DNA of 64,000 nucleotides from Anaerobiospirillum sp. NML120449 (GCF_023051105.1 NZ_JALKIL010000005.1:1-64000); one strand, 5' to 3'; positions 44,991-55,659 are shown, counted from the first letter of the stretch. The notes: a model not told the origin generated them from the sequence alone. Translations and numbers: made by a program.

Positions 44991-47900
44991 GTGCCATACC
45001 ATCTTGAGTTTGAGGCCTGTCCCCTCGAGGCAGTTGTCGGTGCCGGGCGTCCAGAACAGTACCGGAGCTCTTTGCTGCACCGTAAGGCCGCCATCTCTCC
45101 TTCCCGCCTGAGCGAAGCCGTAGCCCGTGCTCTGGCTCTGTTGCAGTCACGCCTTGCCAGTCAGGAGCCGTCCCTGCAGATTAATGAGGACAACAGACAT
45201 TACTGCGCCTCCTTGCAGGATGCCCCTTTATGTGTGGCCGCCCTCAATAACCCTGCCTGGCTGATGAGTGGCACAGGCTCTCACCGCAAGCTGGAGCAGC
45301 GCAGTGATGTTTACGGCACTGCCGCATTAATTGCCCTGAACATGGCCAACAGTGCCATGCTGCAGCTGGCTGCTACTGCTCTGAAAACCCACCCGGTCGA
45401 ACGCTCACTGCAGTATTTCTTTGTGCGCCAGCAGCGTGAGTCCCTGCTGTCCGCCTGCAATGCGGCACATGAGACAGTGGAGGCTTATAACAGCTGGCTG
45501 TCCGAGGCCGGCTACCGCGACTATACCGACGATACTGGCAGCCTCAACCTGTGCATGCAGCGCAACAATGCCCTCAATGACTACTTTGATTATGTAAAGA
45601 ACAACTGCAATGAAATTGCAAAGACACTTTACAAACTTTCAGGTGGCAGCTCTGATGGCGCTGGCGCCTCAGGCCGCTCACGCGGCAGCAAAGGCGGCTC
45701 TGCCGCCGCTGGCGCGACTGGCGGAGCTGCTGCCGGCAGGTCAAAGGGCAAGGGTAAGGGATCTGCCTGGGGAGCTGCCGAGGCTGTTTTAAGCCCGGCT
45801 GAGGCTGCAGAGGCCGAGGCCATAAAGCAGATGGCTGAGCAGGTGCACACTGAGCTTGAAAGCGGTGCAGCCAAAGTAAAGCTTGGCGGCTATGCCGGTC
45901 ACTGCACAGCAGCTGTCATGGCTGCGCTGCGTCAGGCCGAAATGCTGGTCAGATACTGTGATGAAGAGGCTGCCTTTATTGAGGGAACAGTCAATGGCGA
46001 TGATGAACTCTGTGCTGAGTCCCGCAAGAAGATGGCTGCCCTGGTACGCAAGATCAAGAAAAATGAGTCAGGCCTCTTTGCCCTGGCCATGCAGCTGCCA
46101 CGTCCTTTTGCCCTGAGCATGACCGACGGTCAGAATGCCCTTGGAATGGTCAGCCAGTCACTTCGTGATGTCATTGCCCAGTTCCGTCCTGTTCCTGTAA
46201 ACAGCGATGATGTGGTCTCGGCATCCTTTGATGTCATGACCACAGCCCTGTTCTCTGCCCTGCAAAGTGAGGTGCTCAATTCCATGCACCTGATGGGCAA
46301 GGGCAATGAAGGCGTCAACCGTATGGTCGACCTCTTTGAAAACAAGGAATACAACCCGGTACTTACTCTGTACCGTCAGCTGCAGCCACGCATTGCCGCC
46401 TATGCAAAATCCCATAAGGCCGTCCGCACTGCAGCCCATACCCTCAATGAAACTGTAACTGCCCTGTACGCAGCCCAGAGCGACTTTGAGGATATTAAGG
46501 CTCAGAACAGCACTGCCGGCCGTGAGCTTGAGGAAGCATTACAGGCCGTCAACTGTAAACCATCAGTCACTCTGGACATTGAAGGTGCCGATGGCAGTCC
46601 TGCCGGTCACGAGTTTATGGCCGAGCTGCGCCTTATAAAGAATTTGCCGGGCAATGGCGCCCTGCCTGACTCCCGTGGCCCTGAGCATGCTCTGGCTGCC
46701 ATGGTGGCTGCCTTTGCAGCGGCAGCAGGCGTTCCGGACAACCACACTGAGGGTGAGAGTGTCGACGTAGAAGCAACAGGTGCTGATGCCCGTGCCCAAT
46801 ACCGTCTTAACAAGGCCGTAGTCGATGGCCGTCTGATTGAGTCAGTGCTCAGTGACGGTATGGTCAATGGTGCCCCTTATTTATATCCTCATGCCGGCAG
46901 TGAAGACAGCGATCCGGTTGAGGACTACCAGCTCTCTGTAAGCTATATGTACACCCTGTACATGGCCCGCGATGCCGCTGCTGCCCAGTACCGTGAGCAG
47001 CTCAAGGCCCATATGGGTGAATGGGGCAGTGATATCCACCAGATAGTAAGAGATGTGCTGCAGCTTGGTACCCTGATTTTCAACCAGTTTGAGCGCATGC
47101 GTAATACCGCTCTGCTAAACCGCAGCCGTCGTGACTGGTCTCCATATCCGGCCAAATTTATCTTCCCTTTCCAGGATATCTTAAGTGCCGTCAACCTGCG
47201 TCTGGCCTCAAGCATGTGGTTTACCACTGCTGCAGCCCTGTCAAGCATGAATGCCCTGCGTGATGATCTCTTCCTTGAAGAGCGAGCCCCGGTTCCAGAG
47301 CGCAAGAGCCGCTCAAAGGCATCACGTGCTGACCTGACCACTGCTCAGGAACGTGAGCTTGAACGCCTTGAGGAATCCGCCCGTGTGGCTGCCCGCGCAG
47401 CCGGTCGTCATCTGCCTGATGACAACAGTACACGTGGCCGTCGCAAGGTAATCATCCCTCACCCTGATGAGAGCCTTATTGCCGATACTGATGCCTTATG
47501 CTCTGAGGCTGTAAGACCTCTGACAGCCCTGATAGCGCTGGCCCGTGACCATATGCCTGGCCGCCTTGAGCCGCACAAGCGCTCCAGCGCTCACCAGTGG
47601 ATGGACGAATGCCTGAGCCAGGATATAGAGCAATACCAGTCTGCCTGCCCGGAGGCAGCCGATCTGATTTCCGGCCTTAAGACCATGCAGCTGGCCTGCC
47701 TTGATGCTGTGGGCAATATGGAAAGCATCGCCACCCTGCCAGCTGTAATGGCTGATCATGCCCGTGCCGCCACTGCCCCTGAGGTACTGTGTGGTATTGA
47801 CCCGCAGCTGGCAGGCCAGCTGCTTCCAGTATTCAGACACCGTACTCCGGACCGCGAGCAGTTTGAGGAGCTGTGCTCCTTTGTCAGCGACCCGCTTGGA

Positions 47901-48197
47901 GCCTCAGTACGCCAGATTAACGAGCACCTGGCCCGCAATCAGGATCTGTACGTCAACATTGCCCTGCATACCCACAGAGTCAATCTCTATGGCTTTATCT
48001 CCCGCATGATAAGTGAGCCGGGCCTGCCACGTTACTTCTACAACTCCCATCACCGCCGCTTTGACTTCCCGGCCAACGATGAGGCCCTGAAGAACTGGCG
48101 CAGCCGCCCTATGGACCTTGCAGACCTGACCACCACCCTGCTCTCAAAGATCCCGGTATACATCCCCGAGCGATCCAGCCGCAACAGCCAAAGCTGA
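44991..48197 (+). CDS. Hypothetical protein, 1,068 aa
   Basis: The start is GTG at 44991 (VPYHLEFEACPLEAVV) because AGGAG (44979-44983) lies 7 bases upstream; an ATG at 44958 has no such site. I do not recognise the family. The protein is mostly alpha-helical, with no signal peptide and no membrane segment. A flexible Gly/Ser/Ala/Lys linker sits at about 215-265 (SDGAGASGRSRGSKGG, then GRSKGKGKGS). The part after it contains many Ala-rich helices, some possibly coiled-coil, and a basic stretch near 790-830 (PERKSRSKASRADLTTAQE). The C-terminal end is basic and hydrophilic. It is transcribed toward the 48774-50219 gene, with a shared terminator between them. Confidence 0.8.
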   Translation: MPYHLEFEACPLEAVVGAGRPEQYRSSLLHRKAAISPSRLSEAVARALALLQSRLASQEPSLQINEDNRHYCASLQDAPLCVAALNNPAWLMSGTGSHRKLEQRSDVYGTAALIALNMANSAMLQLAATALKTHPVERSLQYFFVRQQRESLLSACNAAHETVEAYNSWLSEAGYRDYTDDTGSLNLCMQRNNALNDYFDYVKNNCNEIAKTLYKLSGGSSDGAGASGRSRGSKGGSAAAGATGGAAAGRSKGKGKGSAWGAAEAVLSPAEAAEAEAIKQMAEQVHTELESGAAKVKLGGYAGHCTAAVMAALRQAEMLVRYCDEEAAFIEGTVNGDDELCAESRKKMAALVRKIKKNESGLFALAMQLPRPFALSMTDGQNALGMVSQSLRDVIAQFRPVPVNSDDVVSASFDVMTTALFSALQSEVLNSMHLMGKGNEGVNRMVDLFENKEYNPVLTLYRQLQPRIAAYAKSHKAVRTAAHTLNETVTALYAAQSDFEDIKAQNSTAGRELEEALQAVNCKPSVTLDIEGADGSPAGHEFMAELRLIKNLPGNGALPDSRGPEHALAAMVAAFAAAAGVPDNHTEGESVDVEATGADARAQYRLNKAVVDGRLIESVLSDGMVNGAPYLYPHAGSEDSDPVEDYQLSVSYMYTLYMARDAAAAQYREQLKAHMGEWGSDIHQIVRDVLQLGTLIFNQFERMRNTALLNRSRRDWSPYPAKFIFPFQDILSAVNLRLASSMWFTTAAALSSMNALRDDLFLEERAPVPERKSRSKASRADLTTAQERELERLEESARVAARAAGRHLPDDNSTRGRRKVIIPHPDESLIADTDALCSEAVRPLTALIALARDHMPGRLEPHKRSSAHQWMDECLSQDIEQYQSACPEAADLISGLKTMQLACLDAVGNMESIATLPAVMADHARAATAPEVLCGIDPQLAGQLLPVFRHRTPDREQFEELCSFVSDPLGASVRQINEHLARNQDLYVNIALHTHRVNLYGFISRMISEPGLPRYFYNSHHRRFDFPANDEALKNWRSRPMDLADLTTTLLSKIPVYIPERSSRNSQS

Positions 48198-48420
48198 CCT
48201 GACGGTCAGCAAGGTGGCCCACCTGGCGCCCAGGTTCGACCTTGCGGGATCCTGGCCGCCAGCATCGCCGTCAAGCCTGAGGGCCCTGAACCAGCCCCGG
48301 CCAGGACCTGCCACGCTCACCAGCTCCATCCCTCAGGCAGCTAAGATCTGCCGCATGAAGGCTGGCGACCAGCTTCAGGTCATAAGCACCGGACGGGCCC
48401 ATGTCAAAATTGAAAACCCA

Positions 48421-48467
48421 TAAAGCCGCAGGGCCGCTCCGGAAATCCGGGGCGGCCCTGCGCTTTA
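48421..48467. terminator. Bidirectional terminator
   Basis: TAAAGC and GCAGGGCCGC arms pair with GCGGCCCTGC and GCTTTA around a CCGGAAATCCGG centre. The stem is long and GC-rich with A/T ends. It serves the convergent genes ending at 48197 and 48774. Confidence 0.75.
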
Positions 48468-48530
48468 ATGGACAGTGCTGTTCAAGTCTGAGGTCAGAAT
48501 GACCTGTCAGCCTGTATTCAGGCCAGAGCC

Positions 48531-48556
48531 ATGGTCCGCGCCACGGCGCGGACCAT
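48531..48556. repeat. Perfect 12-bp hairpin
   Basis: ATGGTCCGCGCC and GGCGCGGACCAT flank a 2-base centre. Confidence 0.8.
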
Positions 48557-48773
48557 GCTCCATCCTGCAGGCTCCACGGCCCACATCCATTGCCCCAGAC
48601 CCGGTTGCAGTGCTCTGCAGCCAGCCGACCATTTGCGCTCAGCAAAGGGACGGCTGCGCTGGCTGAGCCGCTCTGGCCTGGTATAGCAGATCTGGTCGGA
48701 GCAAGACTGGCCTGGTATGGTATGTTCGGGTCAAGCCTGCTCTGATATGGTCGGGTCAGCCTGTGGCGTGGTA

Positions 48774-50219
48774 TCAGACCAGGTCAAATGGTGCGGCACC
48801 GGCACATGGGCTGATGAGCTCAATAGAGGCTACGTTCAGACGGGTGCTGGCACGCCAGTCCTTTAAGGCATTGTGCAGACGCTGCTCGTCAAAGACAATG
48901 ACATCAACATAGGCATGGCTGTGGCCACTGGCATTGCCGGTAATATACAGCCATTCATCGCACTGGGCACGGCGCAGGGCACGCTCGAGATCACGGATAA
49001 TCTGAGTGTTTTCACTGCGCTTGAGGGTAACAACATTATCATTGTCATTTCTGATGCTTACAGCAATGGAGACAGGCAGAGCTCCGCTGGCGACAATACC
49101 CCTGAGGTATTTTGAAGTAAGCTCACCTTCGCGGGAGCCTGGGGAGAAAGAGCGCTGGGTGCTGTACTCAAAAATGTCATCACGCAGAGCAGTACTGCCC
49201 TCAGGGCCAGTCCAGTTATTGCGGGTCTCAATCTCAGAGGCAATGTACATGAGGTCATTTTCCTTGCTGAGCTTGCGCATGGATGACTTCATGCAGTTTT
49301 TGTAGAACTCACGCAGATTGACCGGACGCAGTTCCTGGCCGTTGAGCTCTACGTTGCGGCGGCTGGCTTCATCAACCATGGCCTGAATCTCTTCAGTTAT
49401 CTCACGGTAAACATGGATTTCAGAGCACTGCAGAATAATACGGCCATGAATGTCACCAAATACGGCACGCAGCATGGTTACACCGGCAGTAATCATCTCA
49501 TCATTGCTGATATCAGGGCTTGCTCCCTCAAAGAGCATGGTGATCCTGCTGCGCTCTTCATTAATCGCACTGGCAAAGATACGAATCATATCAGCATTGA
49601 AGATCTGACCATGGCAGTTAATCTGAGCCGACTGGTCTGCCTTGCGGCTGAGCTGAACACGGCAGAACTTGATTTTGGCAGCCATGTTCACTACCTTCTG
49701 CAACTCAATGCACTTGAGCGGATTGTCAGAGGTAAAGACCAGCTCAAACTGACCGGCAGCACGTGATGGCAGCACCACCAGGGAATCATCACCATAAAGC
49801 AGAGCGCCCAGTGGGGCCAGAGCCTGCAGGGCCAGATAGAGATCATCGGTGCTGACACCGGCATCAGCGGCAGCCTTTTTGAGCATCTCATCGCCACGAG
49901 GGAAGATAAAGGCCTCAAGATCACGGGCAGCATCAGCTACCATGGAACCGGCTGCAGCCTTGCAGGCTGCGGCAGCGTCACCAGCGCCATTTTCAATGAT
50001 GGCAGTCAGCGGGGCAATGGTAATGGCCGGCATGAGGCTGGTGCAGCGGGCAATAAGATAAGGAACACACTTTTTGATGAGCTCCTCATTGTCCATAATA
50101 CCCTGCAGGGCAGAGGCAACATATTCACACCAGCTGAGCTGATGACCGGTGCTGCTGAGCTCAACGCCACTTAATGAGCAGTTCCAATCATCTGCCCTGA
50201 ATAATGAAATGTTTGACAT
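48774..50219 (-). CDS. Hypothetical protein sharing a module with the TPR-like protein, 481 aa
   Basis: ATG at 50219 (MSNISLFRADDWNC) has AGAGG 6 bases upstream. The first 150 residues are helical and Ala-rich. Residues about 155-290 start QFELVFTSDNPL and continue through NADMIRIFASAINEE and ITMLFEGASPDISNDEM; by eye this matches RFELIFPAGP, TAEDVMVYIDLRHED and IMLYSPRLSGCNDLL in the 28671-33011 protein in the same order. Proteins with an ELVF-type module of this kind are common and uncharacterised in bacteria. The C-terminal third (from IAVSIRNDNDN) looks like another alpha/beta domain. No signal peptide. The function is unknown. It converges with the 1,068-residue gene. Confidence 0.8.
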   Translation of the reverse strand: MSNISLFRADDWNCSLSGVELSSTGHQLSWCEYVASALQGIMDNEELIKKCVPYLIARCTSLMPAITIAPLTAIIENGAGDAAAACKAAAGSMVADAARDLEAFIFPRGDEMLKKAAADAGVSTDDLYLALQALAPLGALLYGDDSLVVLPSRAAGQFELVFTSDNPLKCIELQKVVNMAAKIKFCRVQLSRKADQSAQINCHGQIFNADMIRIFASAINEERSRITMLFEGASPDISNDEMITAGVTMLRAVFGDIHGRIILQCSEIHVYREITEEIQAMVDEASRRNVELNGQELRPVNLREFYKNCMKSSMRKLSKENDLMYIASEIETRNNWTGPEGSTALRDDIFEYSTQRSFSPGSREGELTSKYLRGIVASGALPVSIAVSIRNDNDNVVTLKRSENTQIIRDLERALRRAQCDEWLYITGNASGHSHAYVDVIVFDEQRLHNALKDWRASTRLNVASIELISPCAGAAPFDLV

Positions 50220-51496
50220 AAATTTCCTCTGCAAAAAACCATACAAAGTTACTTAACGGCCCCATGCCGCCACAGCCCAATGGGCTGCGCCGTCACGCCT
50301 GCCGTGCCGGGCACCATAAGGTGCCAGGGCACGGCCTGCACTCGGCCCCGGCCAGATTGAAGCCTGACAGCTACTACTGGCAGCAGCCGAAGCATGCCAT
50401 AAGCCAGTCAGAACAGGGCCCCAAGAGCCAGTCGAGCCACCTGGCCACACCCTGGGGGCCTGTTAAAAGGCAGCTGCCATGGCATAAGTCCCCGGCATGT
50501 GCCGGACTCCAGGTGCAGCCTGCCATCGGGCAAAAGCCCATACACATGGACGCAGGTACGGCCTGATATCAGTGTGCGCGAAACATGATAAACAGCTCAT
50601 TGGCAAAATGCAAAAGCAAGCTGTCCGGCCTGCCTGCCGCAAAGGCAACACGGTGCCCAAATGCAGGCATATTTTAGTGCAAAACCACCAAAGCTGATAC
50701 GGCAGGCCCTGCACTGCCAGCATCTCGCCCCAGCACTGACTCGCCACAGGCGCCGCCAGACTAACAGGCAGCTCATTGCAACTGCAGACTGACCGTCACA
50801 CTCAAAGTACGGTGGACCATTAGCTGCAGCCGCCATGACGGCAGTCTCACAGGAAGTATCAAACAGGCATAAGGCCCCTGAGCTGAGCAGCAACGCATAG
50901 TCCCCAGGCAAACAAAATCTCAGCCCCCAGAGACCCACCCTTTAATATGACTCGGGCTGTCAGGACGTCGTGCGCTTCGGATTGCATGCCGTCCTGCACT
51001 GCAGGTTAGCTCCCCTGACTTGCGGCCATTTGACTGTACTGACCTGACGCAGATGATGAAGTCAGCCTTTGAGAGATCATGACAGCCGCATTCACGTCAA
51101 GCCACATTGCAGGTCAACCCAATCACCACCTGACAAAAATAAAGTCAGGTCCTCTGACAGGAATTACGCTCGCCTGACAGACAACATTACTGCCTGCGTG
51201 GCAGACTGATATATGGACAGGCAGGCATTAATGCAGGCTGGATGACATAAAGACAGACACAAATGCATGCAGGCTGAATGGCATGCATAAATGAATGAAT
51301 GAATGCAGGCAGGCCCATTAACCAGGAACAGGAACAGATATCGTGCTATTGGTAGAGGCTGTGGGCCATAAACGGGGGCAGCGGGTGACCTGGGATTGAG
51401 GGAGCTTACGGCCTCCTGTATAAGAGCTAAGATTTTGGCCTTATCATAGAGTCAGTTAACAGCCTGCCTGCCATTATGCTTCAAGGAGGATACGGT
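50220..51496. other. Non-coding stretch between divergent genes
   Basis: No gene is seen. It must hold the promoters of the 48774-50219 and 51497-52822 genes, but I find no clean pair. A short (AATG)4 tract lies at 51290-51305 within a GCATG/AATG-rich region (51250-51310). Confidence 0.55.
51290..51305 (+). repeat. (AATG)4
   Basis: Four perfect AATG units lie in a longer AATG/GCATG-rich context; this belongs to the period-4 family. Confidence 0.8.
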
Positions 51497-52822
51497 ATGG
51501 CCCTGACATTTTCACAGCCTCATAAAGCACATCCTGACCCGTCCAGTCCCGAGACTGCCTGCACTGAACCTGCCAGCAGTGAGCCTGCCTGTTGCAGGCC
51601 TGGCTTCAACTCATTGGACGACAGCTCAACCTGCAGCACAGCAGTACTATGCACACACGGTGAACCTGCTGCAGCCGCAGCTGCCGGACAGCGAGCAATG
51701 CAGGGCACTGAGCACTGCATTGCTCAAAGCAGCCCATGCTCCCGAGGAGCTGGCCAGGAAATGACCGACAGAGCAGTTATGCTCAGCCCTGAACTTTGCT
51801 GTGCTGATGCCGCATGTATGGCAACACCTCCAGAGGCCGTGCAGGCAGCCGAGAGCAGACCTGGGGACAGGTCAGTGCTGGCTGAAGGCAGGTCAGTGCT
51901 GGCTGCGGCTTTGAGTAGAATTGGATCTGTGGTCTCTGGAGCCGGTGCAGCGGCTGCTGTGTTGGGCTGTATGATTGCCGGTCCGGCAGCTGCTGAAATG
52001 GATTACAGCCACAAGTATCCTCAGTATGATGGCTACAATTACGAGCAGTACATGTACGATCAGGGTCAGGGTCAGGGCAATAACAACTGGCCAAACATGT
52101 ATGGAGATGGCTACCAGCGACCTGATAACAGAGGCAGCTCGTCCTTTGAGTATGGCCGTGACCGCTACTATGGTCAGGAGGGAGTACGCTGCCCTGAAAA
52201 TGATGGCCGTGGTCACCACCGCCCACATCCGGGCTGCCCTGAGTACAACCGCCCAGGAGCTGGGTACCGCCCGTACCAGCCATCATATGGCGATCGCCCA
52301 TATCCGCCTCCATCATACGGTCACAGCCCTTATCCGCCACCATCGTACCATCCGCAGCATCCCCGTCCGCCTCATGGCTCGCCGTCATACCCGTCAGATC
52401 CTGACTACGGAAGGCCTGACTACCGACCAGATTACGGACGCCCGGACTACCGTCCAGACTATGACAGGCCACGACCACCACGTCCGCCACGTCCTGACTA
52501 TCGTCCGAACAACCCGGCATTAAACGGCAGTATCAATGCCTGTCTGTCTTTTGAGCAGCCTGACGGCACCTGGTCAATTGACCGTCCGGTCAAGGTAGAC
52601 ATTATTGACGGCATGCGTCTTTATGAGACTCTGGGTATCAGCCCTGAGCGCAACTACAACAACCTGTACGTAGTCTTCAACGGCTTCAGCCACAGCTACC
52701 GTGACAATGTTATCCTGCCGCTCAAGCACCGCCGCTCCCTGAGCTCAGCTGCCATTGTGCTGCAGGATCTGCAGGGCCGCAGCTGGCGCATTTCCTCCTC
52801 CTGGCGCCGCTGTACCCGCTGA
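51497..52822 (+). CDS. Exported Pro/Tyr-rich protein, 441 aa
   Basis: ATG at 51497 (MALTFSQPHKAH) has a perfect AAGGAGG 7 bases upstream. Unusually, the signal-peptide-like segment (VVSGAGAAAAVLGCMIAGPAAA, best seen in the pieces VVSGAGAAAAV and CMIAGPAAA) is about 145-170 residues in, with likely cleavage after PAAA before EMDYSHKYPQYDG. After it comes a Tyr/Pro/Gly/Arg-rich region of about 190 residues with repeats such as SYGDRPYPPPSYGHSPYPPP and DYGRPDYRPDYGRPDYRP. A folded C-terminal domain of about 100 residues follows (INACLSFEQPDGTW to SWRRCTR). It is probably periplasmic or surface-exposed. The long N-terminus may be a real extension, or a later start may be used. A hairpin terminator lies at 53191. 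Confidence 0.75.
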   Translation: MALTFSQPHKAHPDPSSPETACTEPASSEPACCRPGFNSLDDSSTCSTAVLCTHGEPAAAAAAGQRAMQGTEHCIAQSSPCSRGAGQEMTDRAVMLSPELCCADAACMATPPEAVQAAESRPGDRSVLAEGRSVLAAALSRIGSVVSGAGAAAAVLGCMIAGPAAAEMDYSHKYPQYDGYNYEQYMYDQGQGQGNNNWPNMYGDGYQRPDNRGSSSFEYGRDRYYGQEGVRCPENDGRGHHRPHPGCPEYNRPGAGYRPYQPSYGDRPYPPPSYGHSPYPPPSYHPQHPRPPHGSPSYPSDPDYGRPDYRPDYGRPDYRPDYDRPRPPRPPRPDYRPNNPALNGSINACLSFEQPDGTWSIDRPVKVDIIDGMRLYETLGISPERNYNNLYVVFNGFSHSYRDNVILPLKHRRSLSSAAIVLQDLQGRSWRISSSWRRCTR

Positions 52823-53190
52823 TCCAGGCCAAACAGCAAAGTCTCCCCCACCAGCCCGGCACAACCACAGACATCCGGCAAGGATGTCAATCCCCACTCA
52901 GCCGGGCCCATGCTGGTCCGCCCCTGTCCAGCCAAGCCACATCCACTCAAACCTGACCTTTCCCCTCCCAATAACAATTTACAAAACACAAAATAATACG
53001 CCACATGGTCACAATCGCAGCAATCAGGCCATTCCTCTGACAGAACGCTGCTGAGTCTGCGTTACCTGAGACCTTTATAATCACAGTCATGCAGACAGCT
53101 GCACAATTCGCCTGACAGGCTATTCATTGCTAAATTATCAGAGCGTGACTGTCATTATTTCAGCACACAGCACTTATTTTTGCTTCTGAC

Positions 53191-53231
53191 GAAATAAAGG
53201 CCCGCTGCTTTTGGCAGAGGGCCTTTATTTC
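53191..53231. terminator. Strong bidirectional terminator
   Basis: GAAATAAAGGCCC (53191-53203) and GGGCCTTTATTTC (53219-53231) are perfect inverted copies, with an inner CTGC/GCAG extension. It lies 370 bp after the Pro/Tyr-rich gene. Confidence 0.8.
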
Positions 53232-53345
53232 AAAGAATGAGCAAGGGCAAAAAGTGCAAAAGTCAAAAGCACAAAAAGGTACCAGCTTATGACTTTCCAT
53301 ATGTTTCTTACATAACATTTTGTATAACACGTATGTACATATTAT

Positions 53346-53407
53346 GCTTTACAAAATAAAAGGTATTACATTATCCCGTGTTACCACACTGTTGCTTTAC
53401 AAAATAA
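53346..53407 (+). promoter_or_regulatory. Two GCTTTACAAAATAA motifs
   Basis: Identical 14-base words at 53346 and 53394, 48 bp apart, in an AT-rich island. They are the closest pair of the recurrent GCTTTACA element; role unknown. Confidence 0.4.
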
Positions 53408-54413
53408 TTAATTACGCTGCCTTTTATTTGACAAGCCTGAATTGCCTGATGGCAGCTTACCTAAGGCAAGTGCCTTTGCTCTGCTTGACATGCTTTGACG
53501 AGCATTGCATTACCATGGCATTGCTGCACGAGTTCGTTGCTATGCATTGCAATGCTTTGCTCTGCTTTGCAGCGGCCCGGTCAGATTTTCACACACTCAT
53601 GCACCATTAACTCATACATGAGATAGACCAGCCCGATATTGCATCGCACAGCATCGCTGCATATTACGCTTGCACGCGTGAGCTCAAAGCTTGACCGGCA
53701 GCACTCAACAGCTCACAATCACAGCACATAATCATTCTAAATTAATTTATAAAGCTTATGTAAGGGGTATCCAGCATTGCCGCATTACTGACCTGTTCCA
53801 TTGCTGCAGCTCCAGCAGCATATGGCTGCAGCAGCATGAGGCAGCTGCAGCATCAATAAATCCCAGTCATTTAAGGCACCACTCATAACGGCCTGCCGGT
53901 AAGGGATACGCCTTGAAGGTACAGTGCAAGCTGAGGAGCCTAGCTAAATGCGAATACGCATACAGGAACTTCAAAGGTCATGAACTGCGCTGCACGGCAC
54001 AGCTCAGTTCTGGGCCAGACTGCAGCCTGGTTAACTTCAAGTACAGGCTGTCACTTTATCAGTGTGCCACTGGGTCACCCTTGGCTGGGCACTTTCAGGC
54101 AGGCAGATCATGCAGCTCATGCAGCTTAGAGCAAAACACGGCAGCAGAAAAACTTCAGGCCATGCAGTCTCATTAGACGGAGCCCATGCCGGTGCCGTGC
54201 AATGGCCTTGCCTGTCTGCTGCTGGTACTGGTGCTCACATTTGTACTGTTGGCCTTGCTGGTGCAGGCCTCAGAGCCTCAGGCAGCTTTACATAGCTAAT
54301 GGCTACTGAGTGGTGGTGTTGGAGGCTGAGGGAGGGCGGTTTGCGTGGTGGGGCTTGTGGGGATTGGCTGTCAGCTGCTCGATGGGGCTGTGCTCCATTG
54401 AGCAGCCGGGGCA

Positions 54414-55259
54414 TCAGCCAGCAATGTAGGCGCTTTCGAAGGTATCGGTTGCGATGTTGTACTCAATCACAATAACATGGCCATAGAAGAGATCGCCGTC
54501 GTTGTAATAAACGGTGACAGCACCATCAAGGGCAAAGGACACTTCAGACAGGCTGATGACCTTGATAAAGTCCTCTTTCTTCAGGCCGTCAGGATACTGC
54601 TGTTCATCCTCATCAGCATCTTCCTGCCATGATACGGCATCATCGTAAAGCTCCTGACATGCATACTCACGCATGCGCTTATCAAGCTCTTCGAGCCTGC
54701 TGACAAATGCGTGGCCATGAGCAAGGGATTCGGTGCAGCTTTTGACATTGCCCTCGTCACTGTCCAGATAGAACAGGAACTCGTCATCACCAAAAGTGTA
54801 CTCACCGGCAAAACTCTCCATATCCTTATCAAGGGTGAGCTTGCCAAGGACGTCATCGTCGATAACCACATCCTCAAGATAGTCGTCTCTGATGGCTCGC
54901 AGCTGCTCAGGCAATTCTGCCTCACCCAGCACCTCTCTTAAGCAGAAGCAGTTGGACTGATACTCTTTGCGATGCTCGTCAGCCTCAGGATCAACTGTCA
55001 TGGCAGACAGTCTGAGACGATAGCAGGTAACGTCTTTAAAACGGCTGAAGCCCTCAGGGCCGGAACTGGCATCTACAGGAATAGGCCAGCTCAGTCTTAA
55101 CTTGCCGGTAATAACAGTGCCGTCCTCTTTGACCAGACCGAGCATGTAACCATTCATGTCGCCGTAATCACCGCAATGACCCATTCCAAGAGTTTTCTGG
55201 ATCAAAACTACGGCCTCGAAGGTCTCTTCATCATAAATCTTGTAAAACTTCTCGAACAT
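54414..55259 (-). CDS. DUF2262 domain protein, 281 aa
   Basis: ATG at 55259 (MFEKFYKIYDEETFEAV) has GGAGGAG 5 bases upstream, so the longer open frame is not used. The C-terminal 130 residues match the DUF2262 family: VLGKLTLDKDMESFAGE, then acidic FYLDSDEG, the helical ELDKRMREYACQELYDDAVSW, LKKEDFIKVISL, and YYNDGDLFYGHVIVIEY ending in YIAG. The family is small, acidic and cytoplasmic with no known activity. The N-terminal 140 residues (LIQKTLGMGHCGDYGDMNGY onward) form a separate domain I do not recognise. No signal peptide. It stands alone. Confidence 0.85.
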   Translation of the reverse strand: MFEKFYKIYDEETFEAVVLIQKTLGMGHCGDYGDMNGYMLGLVKEDGTVITGKLRLSWPIPVDASSGPEGFSRFKDVTCYRLRLSAMTVDPEADEHRKEYQSNCFCLREVLGEAELPEQLRAIRDDYLEDVVIDDDVLGKLTLDKDMESFAGEYTFGDDEFLFYLDSDEGNVKSCTESLAHGHAFVSRLEELDKRMREYACQELYDDAVSWQEDADEDEQQYPDGLKKEDFIKVISLSEVSFALDGAVTVYYNDGDLFYGHVIVIEYNIATDTFESAYIAG

Positions 55260-55659
55260 CTGATCTCCTCCGTTGATTAGGGCCATTCCCCAGGCATCAC
55301 CACTTACGGCACGCCTGAGCATGCCACCAGGTAAAGGCAAAGGCGCTAAAAGGCATTGTAGCTTAAAGTTCTGGCCTTGCATAGAAAAGCCAGGCCCGCA
55401 TCAAGGACACCCCACCGTCCTGCCGGAAAGGGCATTCAGGCCCGGGCAACTACGGCAGAGCCGCAACCACAGGCATGCACTTGACCGTGCCCCTGACAAG
55501 CTCAGACTGTCCTTAAAACTACGGACCTCGTCATACTTGACTGCCACGGCTTCACCTGCCACGCCATAAAGCAGCTCCTGCCCCTGGGCACCTGAGCAAT
55601 GCAAGAATAGAGACAACCGCACTGACTTACGAGCTGGCCGGTTGAATCGAGTGGTCATG

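Larger units (their letters stand above)
48198..48773. other. Intergenic stretch between convergent genes
   Basis: It contains a strong bidirectional terminator (48421-48467) and a perfect 12-bp hairpin (48531-48556). No gene is seen. Confidence 0.65.
52823..54413. other. Non-coding stretch with terminator and motif pair
   Basis: It contains the terminator at 53191-53231 and an AT-rich island with two GCTTTACAAAATAA copies 48 bp apart (53346, 53394). No convincing gene is seen. Confidence 0.55.

Noticed and set aside
54376-54404. Hairpin past the DUF2262 gene as a terminator
   Set aside because: The arms TGCTCGATGG / CCATTGAGCA contain a mismatch and no T-run follows on the minus strand.
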